Assembly: GCF_000278135.1 (NCBI RefSeq)
Contig: NZ_JH725022.1
Span: 380,186 to 444,185 of the forward strand
Length of the DNA stretch: 64,000 nt
Source: Candidatus Bartonella washoeensis Sb944nv
Lineage (GTDB): Bacteria; Pseudomonadota; Alphaproteobacteria; Rhizobiales; Rhizobiaceae
Direction: 5' to 3'
Numbering within the stretch: position 1 is the first letter of the stretch; each line of letters begins with the position of its first letter. Below, one piece after another: positions 58,353 through 64,000 of the stretch. Below the pieces are notes generated by a model. It saw only the letters and a program-made list of their open reading frames with translations. It was not told the DNA's origin and made no database searches. A program made the position numbers and the translations under genes.

Positions 58353-60776
58353 ATGCAATATATTGATGAAAAGACAGATGGGGTAAGAGAAGGGGTTTAC
58401 GCTGTTTTACCTCTTCGTGATATCGTTGTCTTCCCACATATGATTGTTCCACTTTTTGTAGGCCGAGAAAAATCAATTCGCGCTCTTGAAGAGACGATGG
58501 CAGTTGATAAGCAGATATTATTAGTTACACAAAAGAATGCTTCTGATGACGATCCAAAATCGGAAGATATTTATGATATTGGGACGTTTGCTAATATTCT
58601 TCAACTTTTGAAGCTTCCTGATGGAACCGTAAAGGTTTTGGTTGAGGGGATTGCTCGCGCAAGAATTATCCAGTTTACAGCACATGAAGATTATCATCAA
58701 GCTTGTGCAACTATTATCGAGGAGTCTAGGGAGAATGATGTTGAGATTGAAGCTCTCTCAAGATCGGTGATTGCCTATTTTGAAAATTATGTAAAGCTTA
58801 ATAAAAAAATTTCTCCTGAAATTGTCAATGCTATTGGCCAGATCGATAATCCTTCTAAGCTTGCCGATACTATTTCCTCTCATTTGATGATTAAACTTTC
58901 AGAAAAACAAGAAATATTAGCGCTATTGCCTATTCGTGATCGCCTTGAGCGTGTTCTTTCTTTCATGGAAGGAGAGATTTCTGTTTTGCAGGTTGAGAAG
59001 CGTATTCGTTCGCATGTTAAACGGCAAATGGAAAAAAACCAACGTGAATATTATCTCAATGAGCAAATGAAGGCTATCCAGAAAGAATTAGGAGCAGGTG
59101 ATGATAGCCGCGATGAGCTCTCTGAGTTAGAAGACCGCATCACGAAGACAAAGTTTTCGAAGGAAGCACGCGAAAAGGCAGAGGCAGAATTCAGAAAGTT
59201 ACGGAATATGTCTCCTATGTCTGCAGAGGCAACAGTTGTACGTAACTATCTTGATTGGTTATTAGCAATGCCTTGGGGCAAAAAGTCGAAAATCAAAAAC
59301 AATTTAGATTTTGCTGAAAAAGTCATGAATAATGAACATTTTGGTCTTGAAAAAGTCAAGGAGAGAATTGTTGAATATTTAGCAGTACAAAGCCGAGCAT
59401 CAAAAATAAAAGGTCCTATTATTTGTTTACTGGGGCCACCTGGTGTAGGGAAAACATCACTTGCTCGCTCTATTGCAAAAGCGACGGGGCGTGAATACGT
59501 TCGTATCTCACTAGGAGGTGTGCGAGATGAAGCAGAAATTCGTGGACATCGTCGCACATATATTGGTTCTATGCCTGGAAAAATTATTCAGTCTATGAAA
59601 AAAGCTAAAAAGTCTAATCCACTTTTCTTACTCGATGAAATTGATAAAATGGGGCAAGATTTCCGTGGAGATCCTGCATCGGCTTTATTAGAAGTGCTTG
59701 ATCCTGAACAAAATGGTACTTTTATTGATCACTATTTGGAAGTCGAATATGATCTTTCTGATGTTATGTTTATTACAACTGCCAATACTCTTAATATCCC
59801 AGGGCCGTTAATGGATCGTATGGAAATTATTCGTATTGCTGGCTATACTGAATGTGAAAAAATGGAGATTGTTAAACAGCATCTTTTACCAAAAGCATTG
59901 AAAGATCACTGTTTGTCTAAAAAGGAGTTGAGTGTTTCTGATGGAGCTATAAGATCGATTATTCAATTTTACACGCGTGAAGCGGGTGTTCGTAACCTTG
60001 AGCGTGAATTAATGAAGATAGCACGTAAATCAGTTACAAAAATTCTTAAAACGTATCAAAAATCCGTAAAGATTACGGAAAATAATATTGATGATTTCCT
60101 AGGTGTTAAACGTTATCGTTACAACCAGATTGAAGGAGAAAATCAGGTTGGGATTGTTACTGGACTTGCGTGGACCGAGGTTGGTGGGGAGCTATTGACT
60201 ATCGAAGGTGTTATGATGTCAGGTAAAGGCAAAATGACCGTAACTGGAAATTTGCGTGATATCATGAAAGAGTCAATTTCAGCAGCAGCGTCTTATGTAC
60301 GGTTTCGTGCTATTGATTTTGGCATTGAACCTCCCCTTTTTGATAAGCGCGATATCCATGTTCATGTTCCAGAAGGTGCTACACCAAAAGATGGTCCATC
60401 AGCTGGGATTGCAATGGTTACTGCAATTGTTTCGGTGTTAACAGGGATAGCTGTGTATAAAGATATTGCGATGACTGGTGAAATTACTTTACGTGGGCGT
60501 GTTTTGCCGATTGGTGGATTGAAAGAAAAACTGCTTGCGGCTCTTCGAGGAGGTATAAGGAAAGTGCTCATTCCTGAAGAAAATGCAAAGGATTTGATTG
60601 ATATTCCCGATGATGTCAAAAATAATATGGAAATTATTCCGGTAAGTCATGTAAGCGAAGTTCTCAACCATGCTTTGGTTCGTTTTCCTGATCCTATTGA
60701 ATGGACGGAGCCTTCCACGGTGCCTGTAGCTATCAGGACAGAGAGCGATAGTGAAGGAATGCAGATTGCGCACTGA
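58353..60776 (+). CDS. lon: Lon protease (endopeptidase La)
   Basis: ATP-dependent protease for misfolded and regulatory proteins. 807 aa: LonN substrate domain (about 1-205; VLPLRDIVVFPHMIVPLFVGREKSI), a coiled-coil neck, AAA+ (about 350-540; GPPGVGKTSLARSIAKATGREY, Walker B PLFLLDEIDKM), and the C-terminal Ser-Lys protease (about 590-790; TPKDGPSAGIAMVTAIVS with the catalytic Ser, and GRVLPIGGLKEKLLAALRGG with the Lys). AAGGAG precedes the ATG. Order clpP-clpX-lon-hup is that of rhizobia. Confidence 0.98.
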   Translation: MQYIDEKTDGVREGVYAVLPLRDIVVFPHMIVPLFVGREKSIRALEETMAVDKQILLVTQKNASDDDPKSEDIYDIGTFANILQLLKLPDGTVKVLVEGIARARIIQFTAHEDYHQACATIIEESRENDVEIEALSRSVIAYFENYVKLNKKISPEIVNAIGQIDNPSKLADTISSHLMIKLSEKQEILALLPIRDRLERVLSFMEGEISVLQVEKRIRSHVKRQMEKNQREYYLNEQMKAIQKELGAGDDSRDELSELEDRITKTKFSKEAREKAEAEFRKLRNMSPMSAEATVVRNYLDWLLAMPWGKKSKIKNNLDFAEKVMNNEHFGLEKVKERIVEYLAVQSRASKIKGPIICLLGPPGVGKTSLARSIAKATGREYVRISLGGVRDEAEIRGHRRTYIGSMPGKIIQSMKKAKKSNPLFLLDEIDKMGQDFRGDPASALLEVLDPEQNGTFIDHYLEVEYDLSDVMFITTANTLNIPGPLMDRMEIIRIAGYTECEKMEIVKQHLLPKALKDHCLSKKELSVSDGAIRSIIQFYTREAGVRNLERELMKIARKSVTKILKTYQKSVKITENNIDDFLGVKRYRYNQIEGENQVGIVTGLAWTEVGGELLTIEGVMMSGKGKMTVTGNLRDIMKESISAAASYVRFRAIDFGIEPPLFDKRDIHVHVPEGATPKDGPSAGIAMVTAIVSVLTGIAVYKDIAMTGEITLRGRVLPIGGLKEKLLAALRGGIRKVLIPEENAKDLIDIPDDVKNNMEIIPVSHVSEVLNHALVRFPDPIEWTEPSTVPVAIRTESDSEGMQIAH

Positions 60777-61006
60777 TTCATTATCTGATTTTTAACTACA
60801 TTTTCAAAGAAACAGCAGACATTTTCTTGTTTCTTTCTCTATCTATTTTGAGAAAAAGTAAAAAAAATCCGTGAATAACTGTGATTATTGCTAAAAAACA
60901 ATGTCTTGGATAAAAATAAGACTTCTGTTTATTGTACTTTTCAATAAACTGATGGATGACACGGTTAAGTTGTGTTATCTGGTAATATAGGGAAAGGAAA
61001 TGTTTA

Positions 61007-61285
61007 ATGAATAAAAGTGAATTGGTTAACTCCGTTGCTGAAAAGGCAGGTGTTTCGAAGGCGCAAGCTGGCTCTGTCGTTGATGCTTTTATCGCTTCTG
61101 TAACGGAAGCTTTAGCTTCAGGAGGTGATGTTCGTCTTCCGGGGTTTGGTTCTTTCGAAGTTTCTCGTCGTGCTGCTACAAAAGGACGCAATCCTTCGAC
61201 TGGAGCTGAAATTGATATTCCAGCGCGTTCTGTACCCAAATTCTCTGCAGGAAAAACTCTTAAAGAAGCTGTTAATAATAAATAA
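61007..61285 (+). CDS. hupB: DNA-binding protein HU
   Basis: Histone-like DNA-bending protein. 92 aa starting [20 protein letters not shown], with GGAAAGGAAA upstream. HU signature [45 protein letters not shown] in the beta-arm. The symbol follows the lon-hup order; the number of HU genes in this genome is not known from the window. A strong terminator follows. Confidence 0.95.
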   Translation: MNKSELVNSVAEKAGVSKAQAGSVVDAFIASVTEALASGGDVRLPGFGSFEVSRRAATKGRNPSTGAEIDIPARSVPKFSAGKTLKEAVNNK

Positions 61286-61300
61286 TTTACGTTACACTGG

Positions 61301-61335
61301 AAAAAAACCCAGTTTATTTATAAACGGGTTTTTTT
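61301..61335 (+). terminator. Rho-independent terminator after hupB
   Basis: Arms AAAAAAACCC-GTTTA and TAAAC-GGGTTTTTTT (one bulged A in the left arm) with a short loop, ending in a T-run. 16 nt after the stop. Confidence 0.88.
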
Positions 61336-61745
61336 CGCGAGTATTTTGCACATACTTCTTAGATAAAGTTTTGCAGCGTTTTTTTTCTTCCAATATTGTG
61401 AGTTTTGAAGATATTTTCAAGATTTGCATGCGGTTGATGTGCATAGATAAATTCCAACATTTCAATAAAACATTGATCTTGAGGGGCTATCGTGCTTTTT
61501 TATAGCTGACATTTATAGTAGCAATGGAAATGTTGATATTGAAGGTACGTCTGATTGATTTTTTATCGCATTTGACGATTAAGGTGTTTTTAGGATTCGT
61601 TTTTATAATAATAACAAATCTATTTATAGTAAAATTTTCTTTTAAATTTTCTATGCTGTTCAACAAATTAGAGACCACAATACGGATCGAATAGTCGGAA
61701 AATTTGTGGTTTATATCTCATGAAAATGAGAAAAAATAGATTGGT
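61336..61745. other. Intergenic region, nothing supported
   Basis: About 410 bp between the hupB terminator and the convergent trmFO. Frames here are short and without family motifs. No tRNA or repeat seen. Confidence 0.45.
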
Positions 61746-63143
61746 TTAGGAATTATTTTTTTCTACGCCTTTTAACCATTGTATACAGTCATTCAGGGCT
61801 CTTGCAGTTAGTGCTTGCTTTTTCGCTATTTTTTTTTCTTTGCTTGTCAAGCGTTTTCCTGAGTGATTGATAGAAGCAATCGGTGGGAAAAGTCCAAAAT
61901 TGATATTCATTGGTTGAAAGGATTTTCTCTCTGTTTCTTCCATTACGATGTGGCCGCCTGTAATATGGTTCAAAAGAGCCCCAAACGCTGTGGTTGGTGG
62001 TGGTAGGCAAGGGGTGTTATTGTTATATTCAGCGGCGGCAAAACGTCCAGCGAGAAGCCCTATTGCAGATGATTCTACATAACCTTCACATCCAGTAATT
62101 TGTCCAGCAAAGCGCAGTTGAGGCCTTTCTTTTAAACGAAGAGTTTGATCAAGAATGATTGGTGAGTTGAGATAGGTATTGCGGTGAAGTCCCCCAAGGC
62201 GTGCAAACTCAGCTTTTTCAAGACCAGGGATCATTCTAAAAATGCGAATTTGTTCGCCATATTTTAGTTTTGTTTGAAAGCCGACCATATTATAAAGGGT
62301 TCCAAGTTTATTGTCTTGGCGTAATTGGACGACGGCGTAGGCTTTAACTGTGGGATTGTGGGCATTAGTTAATCCCATAGGTTTCATGGGGCCATGCCTT
62401 AAAGTTTCAAGGCCGCGTTCAGCCATAACTTCGATTGGCAGGCATCCATCGAAATACGGTGTTTTTTCAAAGTCACGGAATTCTGTTTTTTCTGCACTTT
62501 TCAGCGCTTGAACAAATGCTTCATATTGTTCTTTATTAAGGGGGCAATTAAGGTAATCCTTTCCAGTTCCCTCAGGTCCGATTTTATCATAGCGAGATTG
62601 ATACCAACAAATGTCCATATCAATACTATCTGTGTAGATAATGGGGGCAATGGCATCAAAAAAAGAGAGCGCTTCTGTTCCAGTTATTGCTTGTATTGCT
62701 TGAGCGAGAGTTGGTGAAGTAAGGGGGCCAGTTGCAATGATAACGTGACGCCAATCCTCAGGAATCTTTTGAATTTCCTCACGTTCTATAGTTATTAGAG
62801 GATGATTCTCGAGTGTTTCTGTAACATTTTTTGAAAATCTATTACGATCAACGGCAAGCGCACTTCCTGCAGGTACTTTATTGGCATCCGCAGCCTTCAT
62901 AATCAAGGATTTTGCTAATCGCATTTCAGTATGTAAAAGTCCTACGGCATTTGTAGAGGAATCATCAGAACGGAATGAATTGGAACAGACAAGTTCTGCA
63001 AGCTTATCGGTTTTATGGGCATCAGACTTCTTTTGAGGCCGCATTTCATGCAAAACAACAGGGATTCTTGATTGAGCGATTTGCCAGCTTGCTTCACTAC
63101 CTGCTAGACCGCCGCCTATGATATGGATTGGAGTATTGAACAT
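61746..63143 (-). CDS. trmFO: Methylenetetrahydrofolate--tRNA-(uracil(54)-C(5))-methyltransferase TrmFO
   Basis: FAD-dependent enzyme making m5U54 in tRNA from methylene-THF. 465 aa from ATG 63143 ([20 protein letters not shown]); ATG at 63152 and 63200 are in frame but carry family-unlike extensions, and none has a good ribosome-binding site, so the start is uncertain. FAD-binding [90 protein letters not shown]. In rhizobia trmFO is often beside the phytoene-synthase-family gene; here the two are about 30 kb apart. Confidence 0.94.
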   Translation of the reverse strand: MFNTPIHIIGGGLAGSEASWQIAQSRIPVVLHEMRPQKKSDAHKTDKLAELVCSNSFRSDDSSTNAVGLLHTEMRLAKSLIMKAADANKVPAGSALAVDRNRFSKNVTETLENHPLITIEREEIQKIPEDWRHVIIATGPLTSPTLAQAIQAITGTEALSFFDAIAPIIYTDSIDMDICWYQSRYDKIGPEGTGKDYLNCPLNKEQYEAFVQALKSAEKTEFRDFEKTPYFDGCLPIEVMAERGLETLRHGPMKPMGLTNAHNPTVKAYAVVQLRQDNKLGTLYNMVGFQTKLKYGEQIRIFRMIPGLEKAEFARLGGLHRNTYLNSPIILDQTLRLKERPQLRFAGQITGCEGYVESSAIGLLAGRFAAAEYNNNTPCLPPPTTAFGALLNHITGGHIVMEETERKSFQPMNINFGLFPPIASINHSGKRLTSKEKKIAKKQALTARALNDCIQWLKGVEKNNS

Positions 63144-63310
63144 ATTTAACATATAGCGGAAGCTTTTCTGTCTGAAAAGCATAGATTTTGTTTTTGTCAT
63201 TTATTAAGAATGATGTGTATTTAGCTTTTTGAATATATTTGTTTGCTTTTTTTCTTTAATTAATGGTATAGAAACGCCGCTTGTATAAGGTTACTGGCTT
63301 GTAAGTTTGA

Positions 63311-63393
63311 GCGGATGTGGCGAAATTGGTAGACGCACCAGATTTAGGTTCTGGCGGGAGACCGTGGGGGTTCGAGTCCCTCCATCCGCACCA
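63311..63393 (+). tRNA. tRNA-Leu (anticodon TAG)
   Basis: Acceptor stem GCGGATG/CATCCGC, followed by A and an encoded CCA. D-loop with TTGGTAGAC, anticodon stem CCAGA/TCTGG around loop TTTAGGT (anticodon TAG), a variable arm, and T-arm GGGGG-TTCGAGT-CCCTC. The roughly 80-nt body with a variable arm is as expected for a class II leucine tRNA. Reads CUA and probably other CUN codons by wobble. Confidence 0.95.
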
Positions 63394-63526
63394 ATGGAGT
63401 TTCTTGAGCACTACGGATTTTTACGTGTTTGGAATTCCACTTCATGGTGATTTGACACTCCAGTGTTAGAATGTAATTTATCAGAGTGGGTTACCCCTCT
63501 CCTTAGAAAAAAATGAAGGTTGTTTG

Positions 63527-64000
63527 ATGCAGGTTACCGAGACGCTTAATGAAGGACTGAAACGCGAAATTAAGATCGTGGTTCCGGCGAGAGATTTAGA
63601 AGAAAGATTGAATGAACGGTTGGATGATACCAAAGGTAAGATCAAGCTTAATGGTTTTCGTCCCGGTAAGGTGCCTGCTGGATACCTGCGAAAGATGTAC
63701 GGCAAATCTTTTATGGCGGAAATTCTTAATGAGATTGTAAGCGATGCGCCCCGTTCTATTTTAGCTGACCGCAATGAACGTTCAGCTATGCAGCCGCAGA
63801 TTGATATAGATGAAGATGAAAAAATTCTGGATGCTAAAGCCGATTTGGTTTTCAGTTTGAAGTATGAAGTTTTACCAAAATTTGAAATTAAAGACTTTGA
63901 ACATATTGAAATTATTCGTGAAATTGCGGTTATTCCTGAACAAGAGATTGATGAGCAAGTAGAGCGTATCCTTTCTTCTACCCGTAGTTATTCGTTAAAA
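63527..64000 (+). CDS. tig: Trigger factor, 5' part (runs off right edge)
   Basis: Ribosome-bound chaperone and PPIase. 158 codons visible from ATG 63527 ([21 protein letters not shown]). The ribosome-binding signature is present: [20 protein letters not shown] (GFRPGKxP loop). [15 protein letters not shown] follows. The FKBP domain begins beyond the window. No close Shine-Dalgarno, but AAGG lies about 12 nt upstream. Confidence 0.95.
   Translation, partial: MQVTETLNEGLKREIKIVVPARDLEERLNERLDDTKGKIKLNGFRPGKVPAGYLRKMYGKSFMAEILNEIVSDAPRSILADRNERSAMQPQIDIDEDEKILDAKADLVFSLKYEVLPKFEIKDFEHIEIIREIAVIPEQEIDEQVERILSSTRSYSLK

Noticed and set aside
61286-61745. Possible extra gene after hupB
   Set aside because: Frames of 63 and 126 aa read through the terminator and AT-rich sequence with no motifs.
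63452-63480. TTGACA as a tig promoter -35
   Set aside because: No suitable -10 at normal spacing; left unassigned.

Overview
The window is AT-rich alphaproteobacterial DNA. It most probably comes from Bartonella (Rhizobiales): the housekeeping blocks follow rhizobial gene order but are reduced, and there is a tandem array of three large autotransporters of the Bartonella BafA / inducible-autotransporter type. There are no rRNA genes, CRISPR arrays, transposases or prophage genes. I see one tRNA, tRNA-Leu(TAG). All calls come from reading translations and motifs; no database search was run.

Layout. 1-4.2 kb: lptF-lptG-lptD (minus strand; lptD runs off the left edge), LPS export. 4.5-6.8 kb: holC, two small unassigned ORFs and a convergent MFS transporter. 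7.4-17.2 kb: three tandem autotransporter genes. The first carries two passenger modules in one chain. The first and third share an almost identical 1,116-bp 3' end. 17.5-22 kb: ndk, then pgsA, uvrC and rlmJ on the minus strand. 22-24 kb: almost 2 kb with no convincing gene. 24-31.6 kb: tatABC, serS, a possible surE remnant, pcm, a degenerate LysM/LytM lipoprotein, yajC, a Mth938-type gene and a phytoene/squalene-synthase-family gene. 32.3-34.2 kb: ppiD (minus). 34.3-39.6 kb: tpiA, secG, pyrG, kdsA, eno. 39.7-47.7 kb: a TM2-domain protein, a FtsB-like protein, pdhA-pdhB-pdhC-lpdA, lipA and a COQ10/RatA-type gene. 47.8-49.9 kb (minus): rirA, ispDF, pncC/cinA. 50.1-55.1 kb: ntrY-ntrX-trkA. 55.2-55.9 kb: a broken glycosyltransferase gene. 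56-61.3 kb: clpP, clpX, lon, hup. 61.7-63.2 kb: trmFO (minus). Then tRNA-Leu and the 5' part of tig.

Functional themes: envelope biogenesis (LPS export, KDO, Tat, YajC/SecG, PpiD, trigger factor), surface and host interaction (autotransporters), central carbon metabolism (TPI, enolase, PDH complex with lipoate synthase), MEP isoprenoid synthesis, protein quality control (ClpXP, Lon) and redox/iron sensing (NtrYX, RirA).

Most notable observations: the mosaic autotransporter array (near-identical barrels, divergent passengers, one double-passenger fusion); ispDF, whose conserved N-terminus has no ATG/GTG/TTG start and appears to begin at ATT; the glycosyltransferase pseudogene; and several syntenic slots where the usual rhizobial gene is missing or reduced (pepA, surE, secDF, dusB-ntrBC, hfq-hflX).
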